From assembly GCF_030867095.1 (NCBI RefSeq), contig NC_081824.1, forward strand, positions 85,146,382-85,210,381: a stretch of DNA of 64,000 bases. Direction: 5' to 3'. The DNA comes from Alligator mississippiensis. Its lineage: Eukaryota; Chordata; Crocodylia; Alligatoridae. The notes under the pieces are model-generated. The model worked only from the letters and a program-made list of their open reading frames with translations, ran no database searches and was not told the origin of the DNA. Each line of letters starts with the position of its first letter. Position 1 is the stretch's first letter. Position numbers and translations under genes: made by a program. Shown piece after piece: positions 25,021 to 40,431 of this stretch.

Positions 25021-26429
25021 GGTCTGCAAATTTAAGCTCCTGACTAAGTCTATATATGAAAAAATAGGACATGGACACTAGGGTCCCTACCACATTGACA
25101 TTTTTAAGAAATGAAGTTGCCTGTCCTATGCGACTCTTTTTGTCCAATATCAATCCCTGAATTCCATCAGGTAATACCTGGGTTAAATTATCTGGGAAGT
25201 TTCAAAAGCATCTTTGTCATAGCTGTACTTTCAGTCCCAAGGCTTTACTGCTTTGCACCCTATTTTTGTGCTTGGCTTGCTAACTTGGCTCCTAAATATT
25301 CAGACGGCATCTTCCTCCTCTTCATCTATGATTCAGCTATTGATCATATTCATTTCACAAATGATACTTCTGTATCAGGTGGGAGATAAAATTGACAGAA
25401 GCATGACTGCAGGGGAACGTGCAGGCTCTGTTCTAAAACAAACACAAAACCATACACACGCCATGGTATGCAAGGCATCAGTAATAGCTCCCAACAAAAC
25501 ACAAAGAGCAGCTGCCAGGAGTGTTTTTCCTAGTGTAAGCTGCACCCCATTCCAGGCCCATAGCCAGCTCTGAGATTCCGTAAAACAAACATTTTCCTAG
25601 TTAGACATCTCTTTGTAAATCGGTGAGAACATCTCGAAAAGGATGGATTTCTTCTAAAGCCCTGGGAAACTCCTTGTTTCAAATTCTGACCATAAAAAGA
25701 ACCACTAATGAGATTAAAAGTCCTCACGTGCCCCTTCTACTCTTAGCTGTTCAGAATGCAGGATACAGGAAGCTGCATTAGTAAAAATATCACAGTGTTG
25801 TTGCTTCACATTACATTTTTTTCTTAAAGCACGCAGAGAGCCACACGTAAAATATTTTTAAAGGATACTGTCACAGTTTGTAGGCTCAGAATTGGATTTC
25901 GCTTAAGCATGTTTACAAAGACCATGATATTCTTTATTCCCCATGCTTTTTCTCTGTGTGAAATCAGTTAATGAATGTGAACAACCAATTATATACACAC
26001 ACAACTTCACGTAGGTGAGTACTTCCACTGAATTCATTTGGAATCCTCACATGTTGAAAGATAAGTGCATATGCACGATTTAAAAAAAACTGGGGTTTAA
26101 CTCCAGATACTTCTGTGAGTCCCTAAGCTAGGGAGGTAAAAACTTTACTGCAAAGAAACTGGTTTGTGTTTCAAGCTACTAAAGTTTATAGTGATGAACA
26201 GAGTCTCAACCTTGCTAGCACAAAAGGATGTAAAAATGGCCAAAAGAGAATCTGGGTGTTCCTCTCTGGTGTAAGAGAATCCCCACTGGGTACAGAACTG
26301 GCACAGCTGGCTGTATGTTATCTGTTTCCAAACAGCTGGCTTTAGGGAGTGTTTCATGCTCCCTTAGGAGCCATTACAAACAAAGCAGAGGCTTCCCCTA
26401 GTCAAGCCAAGTGGCAACCTTGTATTTCA
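25021..26429. other. No recognised feature
   Basis: AT-rich; no exon or repeat recognised. It could be distal FAXC 3' UTR or intergenic. Confidence 0.45.
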
Positions 26430-26502
26430 TATATGTTAGGGTCGGAAGGGACCTCAATAGATTGTTGAGTCCAACCCCCTGCATAGGCAGGAGAGAATCT
26501 AG
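26430..26502 (-). mobile_element. CR1 3' tail fragment
   Basis: Plus strand GGTCGGAAGGGACCTCAATA and GAGTCCAACCCCCTGCATAG, near-identical to the tail of the 8404-11755 CR1, so the same young subfamily. Only about 70 bases survive. Confidence 0.85.
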
Positions 26503-26513
26503 TCCAATTTCTG

Positions 26514-28035
26514 AGCATCTAGTCCAATATTATGGGTTTACACAGCATCTCACACCCTAAAGCCCTTTCAAGTGATTTGCAAACTTTACCATCTGATGCA
26601 CAAAGAGAGAGATTAAAACGTCCAGCTCTGCAATACAGCTGGCTTTGGGTGACACACCACAGCTGTGTAATAATGCCTAGCCTATCTGACAATAATCTGT
26701 GGCAGGAAGAGAAAAAGAACACCTAATCCAGACAGAACTGTAGAGTGAATTTAGATGGACCTAGTATATGCCTGACCTTCCAAATGAACTTCTGGGAAAT
26801 ATTTGGTAATGAGCTAACTGTGCTATCCAACTGCCAGCTTTCAGACCACACATGGTCTGCTAGGGGTTAAGTTGTGGCTCCCAGGCTCCCATCTTCCACA
26901 AGTCTCCCTAAAGCTCCAAATGCAACAGCATTCACGGTCTCTGGGCTCCTCCTCCCTCCTCTGGCTTCTACTTCCTGACTCCACCACAGGGAGCAGGGCA
27001 GCATGATACAGCGCAGGAAGCAGATGGTGAGGCTATGACATGCAAGGGCATGTGGTACAGCAATAAAGGGAGTTGTTGGGGGGAGACGCCTATGCGGGCA
27101 CGTGGTACAGTGGGGGAGTACAGAGGAGGCAACCACATAGGCATGTGGCACAGTGGCAACGGGATGCCTGCCTGCACAGGTGTGCAGGGCAGCAGGGGTG
27201 CATCTCCATGGCATGCAGCCTCTGGTTTGCCCTGGGGCATCCCACAGGCATGTAGCCCCTGCTGGTGTGGCCTCCAGGGTGTTTGGCCCCCAGTTACTTA
27301 GAAGTTCAACAGCCCTGAGCTAAAATATTTGGACAATTTCCATTTAGACCAAAAAGTTATGAACCTAGGAGATGCGAGCTCTTGTAAAGAACAGGAACAA
27401 TAGAAGTTGTTTTTGGCATAAACATCTTTTCCTCGTCTTTAATGACTGACCATCTCTGAATCTACTGGCAACCAGACACCTACTCATTTCCTGCATGTGC
27501 ACACACACCCATATTATATACACCCAAAGTTCAAGCCAGTGATTGAAGCTCCCCTGCTGTACTACTGTGTCAGTACAGCACGATCATTTCTTACCACGGA
27601 GAGAGAGAGGAATTCCTGTAACCTCTCTTCCCTTTCCATCTTCAACTTTTATGCATGAAGACAGGACCTTGAACACAAACCAGCTCTCACAAACTCTCTC
27701 CACCTGCTGCAGGGTCTCTTCCACCTGCTGCAGAGTCTGCTCACATGATTCTGAAATCTGTTTTATTTTTTTGGTGAGAGCACACTGTAGCTCTAAAAAT
27801 CCTGTGATGCTCTGGACCTCTTGTTGGCCTATATTTTTTTAATTGTTTACCTTAGTTCCATCTAAATGGTTTTACAAAATGAAATAAGGAGGACATTGTC
27901 CAGGTAGCATGTGACACCCATGTCAAGCACAATGATTTCTTCCAAACTGGCATTAACCTCTTCAGAACCTCGGGAAAGATCAAACCATCCCAAGAGGTGG
28001 CATTTCTGATAGAAAAGGGGAGGCATCTGTATGTC
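26514..28035 (-). other. FAXC 3' UTR and downstream DNA (extent unknown)
   Basis: The FAXC 3' UTR must start at 28035 and run to lower coordinates. The first AATAAA on the minus strand is at 27762-27767, about 270 bases past the stop, but vertebrate brain-expressed genes often use distal sites, so this is only a candidate. A short direct repeat (CCACCTGCTGCAG) occurs twice at about 27699-27735. Bases 26867-27303 are GC-richer and look like an inserted repeat; the right end read inward begins CAGGGCTGTTGAACTT, but no target duplication was found. Nothing else was recognised. Confidence 0.4.
27762..27767 (-). promoter_or_regulatory. Candidate polyadenylation signal AATAAA downstream of FAXC
   Basis: AATAAA on the minus strand (TTTATT on plus), 268 bases after the FAXC stop. 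The signal is common by chance in AT-rich DNA; transcript ends would decide. Confidence 0.25.
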
Positions 28036-28368
<333 letters not shown>

Positions 28369-28674
28369 TCATCCTTAGATACATTCGCTACCAAGGAAAT
28401 CCAAGGGAGCTCTCTTGAGCGAAATAAATAAGGTAGCAAGTAAAAACCTCTCTCCAAAAGCCTAAGCTGTAATCAAGCATCTTAACGGTACTGTTTACAA
28501 GTTCAATAGAATTTAGAAGATCTATGATTACTTACCTGTAAAAAGCAAGGATCAATGTGAAAAAAATTATGGATGGATGTAACTGTATTACCAAACCACA
28601 ATTAATTTTTTAAAAGGTGACTCTAGAGAAGAGAATGACTACTTTAAAAACTGATCACCAAAAAACTGTTATAG

Positions 28675-29195
28675 CAGGGGTAGGCAACCCCCAATACCTG
28701 TGCCAGAGCATGGTACACAAAGGCATTTTGCTTGGCACGCACTCCTTGGGGTGGACAGTGGGGGAGCTGCAAGGGGCCCAATCCTTGTTGCAGCAGTACA
28801 TCCCCAGCCCCCCCCATGCCATGGGCCTTGATGTGCAGGTGCACCTGCTGCTAGCAATAAGCTGGGCCAGGATTCTGCAGACCCTGGTACAGCAGCTTGC
28901 AGCTTCCCCACCACCTGCCATGAGCAGCCCATGCTCCATGGTGGGCAGCAAAGGCCTGCCCAGAGCCTGGGCCAGCTGTGGCAGGCAGCCAGGAGGCTGC
29001 AAGCAGCTGCACCGGGGTCTAAGTGTGTATGCGTGCCTCGGGGCAGATGGCGAACCAGGGGCCAGGGCTCTGCTGCCACAACAAGGATTAGGCTTCTTAC
29101 AGTTCCCCAGCCATCCATCCCTGGAATGCCAACATCTCACAAGTCGAGGTTGTGGGTACTTTTGGCATTCTACCCAAAAATGCTGCCAACCCTTG
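28675..29195. mobile_element. Non-autonomous hAT element (521 bp)
   Basis: Termini CAGGGGTAGGCAACCC and inverted CAAGGGTTGGCAGC. The target duplication is TGTTATAG / TGTTACAG (28667-28674, 29196-29203). It lies in the last FAXC intron. Its long frames on both strands are compositional. Confidence 0.9.
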
Positions 29196-29234
29196 TGTTA
29201 CAGATTTGGCAGAAACCTGGCACACTAAAATGAA

Positions 29235-29352
29235 GTGTAATTGGAGAGGCCAGTACTTCTTAGGGTGATATCTTTTATTGGACCAGCTACGTGGCATTGA
29301 TAATGTTGGACAAACTTTCGAATGCAAGACTTTCTTCAGGTGTAATTGGAGA
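29235..29352. mobile_element. 92-bp insert between 13-bp direct repeats
   Basis: GTGTAATTGGAGA occurs at 29235-29247 and 29340-29352. Between them is GGCCAGTACTTCTTAGGG, the core ATCTTTTATTGGACCAGC, GTTGGACAAACTTTCG and CTTTCTTCAG. The duplication length suggests endonuclease-primed retroposition rather than a hAT event. The core recurs at 46174 and 62816. Confidence 0.7.
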
Positions 29353-32214
<2,862 letters not shown>

Positions 32215-32222
32215 CCTTAGAT

Positions 32223-32411
32223 CAGTAGTTCCCCTGATCTAAGGAATCTGACCCACGGGCAACAGCACTGAGCATGTAACAAGCTGCAGCATCATACTTT
32301 GCTCTCCCTGTCAACCTCAGTTTTAACTTTTTAATTTCCTGTGGCTGCAAGCAATATTGGCAGGTCTTATAGGCAGCCTGGTGCCTACAAGCTATGGGTT
32401 GGGAACCACTG
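32223..32411. mobile_element. Non-autonomous hAT element (189 bp)
   Basis: Left end CAGTAGTTCCCCT; right end inverted CAGTGGTTCCCAACCC. The target duplication is CCTTAGAT / CCTTAGGT (32215-32222, 32412-32419). The left junction lies in a perfect 15-bp hairpin (32211-32225 with 32234-32248). Confidence 0.88.
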
Positions 32412-32689
32412 CCTTAGGTTGCAAGCTCTTCCTGACAGAGCTGTCTTTTTCATTTTGTGTTTGTACTGTGGCTAGAACAGTGTGGTGCTGACCCATGATA
32501 GGAAACCTTGGATGCTACCACAATACTAATAAATATGGTAGGAAAGAAGATTTATTTTACACAGCAGTTCAAAGTCGCCATTAGCAAAGGTCCATCTAGC
32601 ATGAGCTTGCTTCAGAGCACGCATACACATACAGCACAATACGGAGAGAAGTATCTCCCTGCACACTATTTTATGAGCCATTCCCATAT

Positions 32690-32752
32690 TTTCAAGGTCA
32701 GCCTAGATAATCTAATGCTCCCTTCCGGCCTTAAATGCTATAAACCCTGTGA
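32690..32752 (+). mobile_element. CR1 3' tail fragment
   Basis: GTCAGCCTAGATAATCTAAT followed by CTTCCGGCCTTAAATGCTAT is the sense-strand tail of an older CR1 subfamily. Confidence 0.65.
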
Positions 32753-34350
32753 AATATTGTCTCTAATTGAATCTTTCAAATCCATTTACCCCACCACTTG
32801 GGGATGGTCTTCATGGATTTGATTTAAATTGGTTTGGATTTGCTGGGTCTTCTAACTTCAGGTTTATTATACAATTTCAGCAATGCTGCACAGCAACGCA
32901 ACAGAGTGTTTTCCAAAATTCTACAGCTTACTTCTCTGTGGTACTAAATCATAGCAAAGCAGCACTATGAATGTGTGATAATGATAACTCCCTGTAAAAA
33001 GGCAATAATAACAATAACATCAACAACAATAGCAATAACAACAGCAATAACAATAATAGTATCAAAATTGTGCAACATTTTCCTGCTTTTTCATAGTCAG
33101 GCAACCCCCTGGTCTGAATAGGATGTTCAGGTAAAGAATCCATCTGACAGCGAATAAATGTTGCAAGTGTGTTTGTGGTAATTACAGTGTCAGCTCCTTA
33201 ATTCTCTCATGCAAATCTCAAAAAATTGCTCCCCAAATGAAAACGGTATATTTTGAATTAAAATCCCATTTTAACATCAGGCACTTGAGGCAATATAACT
33301 GAGTTCGAGACTCAAGTCCAGAACAGTAGGACAATCAGAGATAACATGCTCTTTAAAAGTGATAGTGGTAAATTTATTCATCCAACTCCTAGCTCAAGAG
33401 GGGATGACCTCAGCTGATCTCTTCAGGCATCTATTCAGGATCTATTCAGAGAAGGCACAAGCTAGACTGAGTGGGGAAGGAAATAGGGTTTCCTGCATGT
33501 CTGTTCCCAGGGTTCCCTAAAAATTCAATATTTGGCCTACCAGCATGACTGTGACCTAGCCCTTGGTCTCCTGTATGACCAACTTGAACGCTGTGTCCAG
33601 AAGCACAGGAGTAAGCAGAAATCCCCGATGTGCTTTGTGAGCAGCCTAGCCAGCGGGAGTCATGTCATAATTTGCTGCTGGTACAAACCAGCATCAAATT
33701 ACATTGCAGACAAGGGTCTGAGACACTCTGCCTCCCAGGGAAACACTTTCCCACCGCTCTATTCAGGGCCATACTTCAAGTCACCATCTGCCTTTAAAGG
33801 ATGGCAAGAAATCATCAAACATCCAGAATTTCTCTAGGATCTTCTTCCTTCAGGACCTTAGTTAAAAATCAAAGTAGCAAGGAATCCTCCACAAGGATCA
33901 GGAAGAGTCTGATGAAAGGAGAGACCATCCTGCAGCACCACAGGGAATCAATTGAGGGTTCAGAATTCTCCCAGTGCACGACACCCGTGTACTCCACTCT
34001 GCATGAAGTGCTGTCCCTGAACCAATTCAGTCACCACCCTGTCCACTTTCATACTCCTGATCAAAATACACCACTGCCAGGGTGCCTGATTCACACTGCC
34101 AACTGAGAACTGCTAAGCAGCCTATTGAGCCACCCACCAACATGTGTTGTTCATTTGCAGCTTCAAAAACAATCCTGAAATGTACATTTGTGCAGGCTGA
34201 TATTCTGTCACCAAGTGTTCCTGTTTGCTTCACCTCCCAGCCTTTCAACCTCTCCAACTGCAGATTTAGGAGTTTCCTTTGGGGCAACGTTAACTTTACT
34301 ATGGACCTAACTTTTGCTTACAACATCCATTTTAAGGCTGCCATGCAACC
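32753..34350. other. Intronic; AAC-rich microsatellite at 33001-33062
   Basis: Imperfect (AAT/AAC)n at 33001-33062. Otherwise no recognised feature. Confidence 0.5.
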
Positions 34351-34351
34351 C

Positions 34352-34455
34352 CAGACTAGAGAGGAACTGGGATTGGTGTTGTGCCCTGGCATTCAAGAGG
34401 TCCAGGTTCAATGTCCTACTCTGCCACAGATTTCCTATGTGACTTGGGTAACTCA
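34352..34455 (+). repeat. MIR/CORE-SINE-like fragment
   Basis: AGAGGTCCAGGTTCAATGTC (B-box-like) then CTACTCTGCCACAGATTTCC and GTGACTTGGGTAACTCACTT, the core of MIR-type SINEs. The expected 3' part is seen only about 830 bases later, at 35290-35390. Confidence 0.55.
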
Positions 34456-35289
34456 CTTGGCACACAGGGACTTAGGCATTGAAATGTCCAACTTTTAAGG
34501 GCCTGGGCACCTAGCAAATTCCTCAGGCCCAAGGTAGGCACCCAGTTGCCCATACATTGTATAGGGAGAGTTATGTGCATACAGAAGGGGTTCATAGAAA
34601 CCAGCAACTCAAACAAAGGGTCACCGAAGCAAATCAATGAGAAATGCCAAGGTAGTTAGACCTCTAACTCTGCTTGAGATGTTTGGCAAGGAACCCAATC
34701 CTAGAGGTAGGTGCTCAAAACATCAATCTTTTCCTCCAAAGATGACACCCAGCTAAAGATCCCCAACAACCTATGGGGTTAGGGAACTCATCATAGAGAC
34801 TGATTTTCAAGTCCCCACTGACTTACAGCAATGGTATACCCCCCTGAGAGTGCCTTAGCCACCCGACTTGAGGGTCAACCTCTCTCTTTCTGCCCTAAGG
34901 AATATTTAATTATTTATACGAAGTGGAACAGCTTCCAGGGAGCTATTCACCACACACAAGCCTGGTGGGGCTTGGGCACTCTCCTAGAAAGTGCAGAGAC
35001 GTATGCAGCTTCCAAACATGGATCTTCCACACCTTAGTTGAGCACACTAGTCATTGTATTAGGAGACACAGATCAGCCAGTAACACCCATCTCTTTCATT
35101 TGTTTGGCTCAGGTGTCCCATGGGTAAGATACCTGGAGGAACTCTAGACTGCCTGGTGAGGGTGCTGAGCTCCTCAGCCGTGTCAGGATTCAGGCAGGCT
35201 TGCCCATGCCTACTAGCAGAAACTTCAGTGTCCCCAAGGTTATGCAGGGATTCTGTGAATGTCAGTGGTGCCTAAATGTTGGATCTTTT
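34456..35289. other. Sequence between the two SINE-like halves
   Basis: GCATTGAAATGTCCAAC near 34478 and GCCTAAATGTTGGATC near 35270 look like opposed ends, so this may be an insertion. There is no clear target duplication and no coding frame. Confidence 0.3.
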
Positions 35290-35390
35290 CATGTTTCAGC
35301 TCGTCATCTGTAAAATAGGACTGGTGCTTCTTTATCTCATAGGATAGGCCACTGTGAGGAAAAATACATTAAAGATCAGTCTGCTGTAAT
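35290..35390 (+). repeat. L2/MIR-like 3' tail
   Basis: CGTCATCTGTAAAATAGGAC and TATCTCATAGGATAGGCCAC plus GTGAGG match the L2/MIR 3' consensus pattern. Confidence 0.5.
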
Positions 35391-36294
35391 GGGAGTTATA
35401 AATTAGGCGGTCAGTGACCTACAGCCTGTGGAACCACTGGATCCAGCTTGCAGAGCTTCTGCAGCGAGGGGTTTCACTTGGGCTGTGGCGAGGAAATGGG
35501 GAGGTTCACCTTTGCTGTGTCCAAGCTGGTGGGGAATCATAGCAACACCAGCCTGGTCCCAATACCAACCTACCTCTGGCCCAAGCTGCGTCACTCCAAC
35601 CTCCCGCAGGAAAAAGGTACTGGACAATGATCTAAGTCCCTAAGGTAAAGAAAAATCCAAGGAAAGGAGTACCGTACTAACTCCATCATCTCTCTGACAA
35701 CTCAGTTGCTTCTGATGTGGAAGCTCTAGATATAACCTATGTGGAAGTAAAAGAACTCATTGATCTCATGATTCAGGGCTTCTGCCGGACACCTGCAGGG
35801 CTGAGAAGCCTTCCCCCTCCCCTCCATTTATGTATTATATGGCTTCAGGTGAGGTTTCTACCTCTGAAGCATTTGACATTAGCCAGAGCCAGAGGTGGAA
35901 TGTGACTGAGGAGCTCTGGTGTTGCTGCCAGTATTAGAAACCACTCAGGCACCTGGCTGGAGGGTTTTGTTCCTGCACTCCATCAAACTTACTGACAGAT
36001 CAGGGCAGGAAAGAATTCTTCCCCTGGGTCAGACTGGCAGGGCCATGGGTTTTTTTGCTTTCCTCTGTAATGCAAGACAGTCATCTTCTTAGGATCATCT
36101 GAGCATATTCCCTACCATTAAACCACCAAGGCAGGGTGTGGGGCCTGTTTGTTTGATTTTTTCATAGGCTGCTTATGTAGCTGTGGTTTGTGAGAGGAAT
36201 CACAGCGAATGACTTGTAGACCTTTCTGGACAACTGGTTGGCTACAACCATAGGGGATGCCTTTATAACTTGGGAGGCCCCTTCCAGGAGCATA
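35391..36294. other. Intronic, no recognised feature
   Basis: Mixed composition. The minus frame at 35403-35627 has no family signal. Confidence 0.45.
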
Positions 36295-36450
36295 ACTAGA
36301 GCAGGATGAGCAGGGCATCAGCCCCATGTGCCATGGGAGAGTTGGTGCCAGAACAGGGCCTGCAGAGAGACCATGGAGTAGCAACAGCAGCTGAGGTAGA
36401 ACGTGTGTGGCAGTGGCAGCAGCCAAGGCGTGGGATGCACTCATCATTCA
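36295..36450 (+). mobile_element. hAT 'GCATAACT' family, left-end fragment
   Basis: CAGGAGCATAACTAGAGCAG is the family terminus. The right end was not found, so the end coordinate is approximate. Confidence 0.4.
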
Positions 36451-36673
36451 TCCCCAGTGTCTAGTACTCTGACCTGAATGCCAAAATTGCTTGATACATG
36501 ATGCTTTTCAAAAAGAGTGGGAGAAAATTCCAGTAAGAAAGCTCTGAATAAAAGAGATTCAACAATAATGCAAATCTGGTTTTGTAACTCCAACTGATTT
36601 GTGCCAGCCAAGGATTTGTCTGCTCATGTCCAAAATTAGGTATGTGACTCGCTGAAGTTTTTTGGAACACCTT

Positions 36674-36866
36674 GGAAGTGTCTACACATGCGCTTTAATG
36701 TGTATTAGCCTATTTTAATGTGAATTAAAGCATCACAAAAAAAACATACTCTTTAGCTAATGGGCATTGAAATAACCTAATGCACATTTTTCTGGTACCT
36801 CACAATGGAGGTACTAGATTAAATACACGTTACCTAAAGTGCATTAATGAATGTGTAGCTGTGCCC
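36674..36866. mobile_element. Short MITE (193 bp), internally deleted form
   Basis: It starts GGAAGTGTCTACACATG and ends with the inverted GTGTAGCTGTGCCC. CTT flanks both sides (36671-36673, 36867-36869). Internally it is full of CATTAA/TTAATG motifs and is nearly palindromic. It is the reverse complement of the ends of the 2292-3627 element. Confidence 0.8.
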
Positions 36867-36869
36867 CTT

Positions 36870-37561
36870 GAATGGGAAAGGAGCTACATAAAATTCTTTT
36901 GCCTTATTTTATACATTTAACAGCACCATCCATGTATAGAAGGGTATTTCACAATCTTCCAATGATGCCTTATGCCACCAGGTGAGCTGTGAATTGAAGC
37001 TTCAAACTAAGCAAGAAAAAGATTTTCATGCCTTAGAAACAGCAAGATCATTGACATAATTGACCAGGGCACTTTTAATCGCATGTCACCTGTACTGGGT
37101 TCTTAGTACAATATGCATTTTTATAAGAGGTGCTGAAACAGAACTAAAAAAAGAGAAGAAAAAAATAATTAATAGAACAAATGAAGATAAAAATGACATG
37201 ACTGGGAATGTCCAGATTAGTGTACTGAGATTAGGCAGCTGCCAGATTATTCTTTCCGAAACCTCTTTTGGAGCTAAAAATAATTATCATTGCTTCAGCA
37301 CATATATTTGTGGTGCAAAAAGGAGTTTCAAATTAATCTGATGTGTCTGAAGCATTACAGTCTCAAAATCAACTCAGCATAAGAAGCCACTTTGCATTAG
37401 CATTCGGGCAACATTTTCATTCTCTTACTCTTGCCCTGGGTTAGTCTGATTAAGAATCAAAGTCCCTCCAGTTTCACCTCCAGTGGGAAAACTCATGGCA
37501 GGGAAAGGGGGAGCCCAACTGCACCCGCAGCAACAGGCCACTGGGTTACACTGCAAGTCTC
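36870..37561. other. Intronic, no recognised feature
   Basis: AT-rich; nothing recognised. Confidence 0.5.
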
Positions 37562-38897
37562 ACAGGCTAAATGCACACATTCAAAAGGCCCAAGCCTGTA
37601 TTGATCCAATCTGTGCAAGTTAGTCTAACCTGTGTAGATTGAACCGATTTGCAAGTGAATAGACATTCACTTTTGATTCTGGAAATGTAGCCACATGCCT
37701 GCAGTGGCTCAGGCAAGCAGCAAGTCCTCCCTTCCCTTTGGCAACAGCTGCAAGGCTGGAGGAATTCTGACCGGGGGGGGGGGGGGGGGGGGAGGGGGAG
37801 GAGGAGGAGAGGAAGCAAGGCGGGCACGTAGCCTGGGGTTTAACCGCCCCCTTGGGCCTCCAGGGATCGCATCCAGGGTGTGCCTGAAGGGGGAATGGGA
37901 AAGCAGCCATTGCCAGGCTTGTCCCGGGGGGGCGGTGTGGGGTGGCCAGACACCAGCCTAGGCAGCGCCTCAGATGAAGCGGGGGCAGGGAGGGGGATTA
38001 AACTCCCCTGTCTCCCCTCTGTCCCACCAGCACGGAGACCCCAGCTGGGGTCTGCCCAGCCTTCCACTACACTGGCCGCTCATGTAGCAGGGGGCGTCGG
38101 CAAAGCCAGCCAAGGCAGCAGTCTCAGGCAAAGCAGGGGCAGGAAAGGGGATTAAACTTCCCTGTCTTCCCTCTTGGGCACGGGCACAGGAACCCCAACC
38201 AGGGTCTGCCCAGCTTTCTGCTCTACTGGCTGCTCATGCTGTAGGCAGCTTGGCTAGAGCTGGCTGGCATGGCCCCGCCATCTGCCCACCTCACCTGGGG
38301 CTGAGGCTGGGCCGGGGGGGGGGGGGGGGCCTCCATGCCTGCCCTCAGCAGCACCCCCGGCCCGCCCAGCTCAGCCCCACAGCCTCTGCCCCAGCCCCGG
38401 CCTCTGGCCACACCCACCCCCTGGAGCAGAGAGGAGGGGGCGGATCCTGACAGGCTGCTCCACCTTGGCTAGGCAGACCCCGGGGAGGCCAAGCAGAGAG
38501 AAGGAGGAGAAATAAATCCCCTCCCTGCCCCTTTGCCTTAGCGGGCCATATTACTAGCATCTGCCCATGTCCCCGCCTCCTGCTCTGGCTAGAGAGCAGA
38601 AGGGCAGGGCAAGCCCTGCTCTCTGAAGCAGACAGCACAGCCCAGACCAGGACTGAAAAGCATGCTGGGATGCTGGGGGACTCTAATTTACCTTAAACCA
38701 GCAAGGGGTCTGGGACAGAAGTTCCACAAACCAGTTTGACCCAAATCTGTAAATCTGATATTACATTCAACCAGGTTTGTCTTAAACCAGTTTTGGCCAT
38801 TTTGAAATTGATTTATGTGCACCAAACTTATGTTCCATTACAGATTTAAACCAGTTTCTGACCACTTAAACTGGCTGATGTGTAACTTCTGCCCCTA
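37562..38897. mobile_element. DNA-transposon-like repeat, long copy (1.34 kb)
   Basis: Same ends as 24541-25020. The extra GC-rich middle has a run of about 19 G near 37774, a G run near 38311, and two tandem units of about 150 bases marked by GGGGATTAAACT.CCCTGTCT (about 37997 and 38148). Non-coding. A possible parent form of the short copy. Confidence 0.65.
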
Positions 38898-39298
38898 GCC
38901 ACAGAAACCATGATCTCTGCAGATCAACAGGAGATAAGGGCCTTCTCCATAGAGAACTTATGACCTCTCAAGAGCCTGAATCCCCCCGCACTGCCCCAGA
39001 ATGTCCTTTAAAGGGGGATGTCCATTACAGAGTGGGTCAATGGAATCTACATACAGCCTACAATGCTTTCTATATACAGTATGGATATACATACAATAAG
39101 AAAATAGAGCGCCACAGAAATTCATAAAATAAAGAGCACTATTAAGAATTATATCTTACTACACATATAATAAGATACGATTCAACTTGAGAAAGAATGG
39201 CAAATATTAACGAACAACAATATAATATTCCAGGATGTCAATGAGATTCTTCATGTTGCTCTCTGTTGTATAAATGTCTATGCTTCTCCATTTCTGTA
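38898..39298. other. Intronic, no recognised feature
   Basis: AT-rich; nothing recognised. Confidence 0.5.
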
Positions 39299-39306
39299 TT
39301 AAATAT

Positions 39307-40256
39307 TAGAGGTGCACTGATAGAGAATTTTTGGGGAGATACTGATAGCTGATATTTAACAAGCTATATCAGCCAATACCAATCCGATTCTGTGATGCAG
39401 CTGGTCCACATAGAAAGAGACATCTGGTTAGTAAGCCTGTAGTGGAGGAAGGGGGAGGGCAGATCTAGGCCTCCATGGTGAGGGAGGGACTGGGGCTGGG
39501 GCAGAGGCAGGCGCTGCACAGCGGCTCATCCAGGGGGTGCAGGGGGGTGGCTCCCACCACTGCATGCACCCCAGGTGGGTATGGGGGGCTTGTGCCCCCA
39601 GATCTGCTTGCAGGGTGAGGGTGGGCTGCCACTGCAGCCTGGGGCTGCAGCTGGGGCTGCTGCCGGGATCTTCCCAGAAGGGGGTTGGGCTGGGCTGCGC
39701 TCGGGTCGGGCAGCGGCACTGGGAGAGGGCTATGGGGAGAGGGGGCCCGTAGCCCCGCTCCCAGCATCACCACCTGCCCTGAGTGCAGCTCGGCTAAGCC
39801 CCCGCACCAGGAAGAACCCAGTGACACCCCAGCCCCAGCCTGCAATGGCAGCCTACCCTCTCCCTGCTCGAAGATCCAGGGGCACACAGCCCCCCATGCC
39901 CTCCCAGGGGTGTGCGCAGCCCTCTCCACTCACAACTCTGCTCTGGCTGTGCAACACCTGCCTCTGCCCCTCTCCCTCCCTCACCACCAGGATCTCAATC
40001 TGCCCTCCTTGTGCCCCTTCCCTCCCTCCCCCCACCCCTTCCCTCACAACAGACTTACCAGCCAGACCCAGTTGCTCTCCACACTGCCCATCTGTGCTCT
40101 TGGCTGCCTGCGTACTGCACTATAGCTGTGCATGCACGGAGCATTTATCAACTACATTATCAGCCACATAAGCCAAAAAAGCTGATTGCCAATACAGTTA
40201 ATTTTCCTTATATTGGTGCCAATAGGATATCAGACCAGTGTATCGGTTCACCTCTC
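39307..40256. mobile_element. hAT element, 'AGRGGTGCACC' family, copy 2 (950 bp)
   Basis: TAGAGGTGCACTGATAG at the left; inverted GAGAGGTGAACCGATAC at the right. A perfect 8-bp target duplication TTAAATAT flanks it (39299-39306, 40257-40264). The sub-terminal CACAACAGACTTACCAG is shared with the other copies. Confidence 0.95.
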
Positions 40257-40431
40257 TTAAATATACCCACTCTGTGCAGGCACAGCTGGTGAACTCTGAG
40301 ACATGTGGGGCAGGGGAAGCATCATACTGAATCATCCAGTTTCAAATCCTTTTTTGTTTTGTTTATTTAATTTTTGTTTGTTTACAAAAACAATGCTATA
40401 AAACATAACGTAATTTTTTTATGTTTATCAA

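Noticed and set aside
27762..27767. AATAAA taken as the definite FAXC mRNA end
   Set aside because: A single hexamer in AT-rich DNA; listed only as a candidate at low confidence.
1..28035. Search for exons of a neighbouring gene (for example the next gene after FAXC)
   Set aside because: No frame with splice sites and recognisable protein similarity was seen; the region appears to be 3' UTR, intergenic DNA and repeats.
39465..40171. Overlapping 150-200-residue frames as a gene cluster
   Set aside because: All lie within the GC-rich interior of a hAT copy whose sister copies show the same kind of frames.
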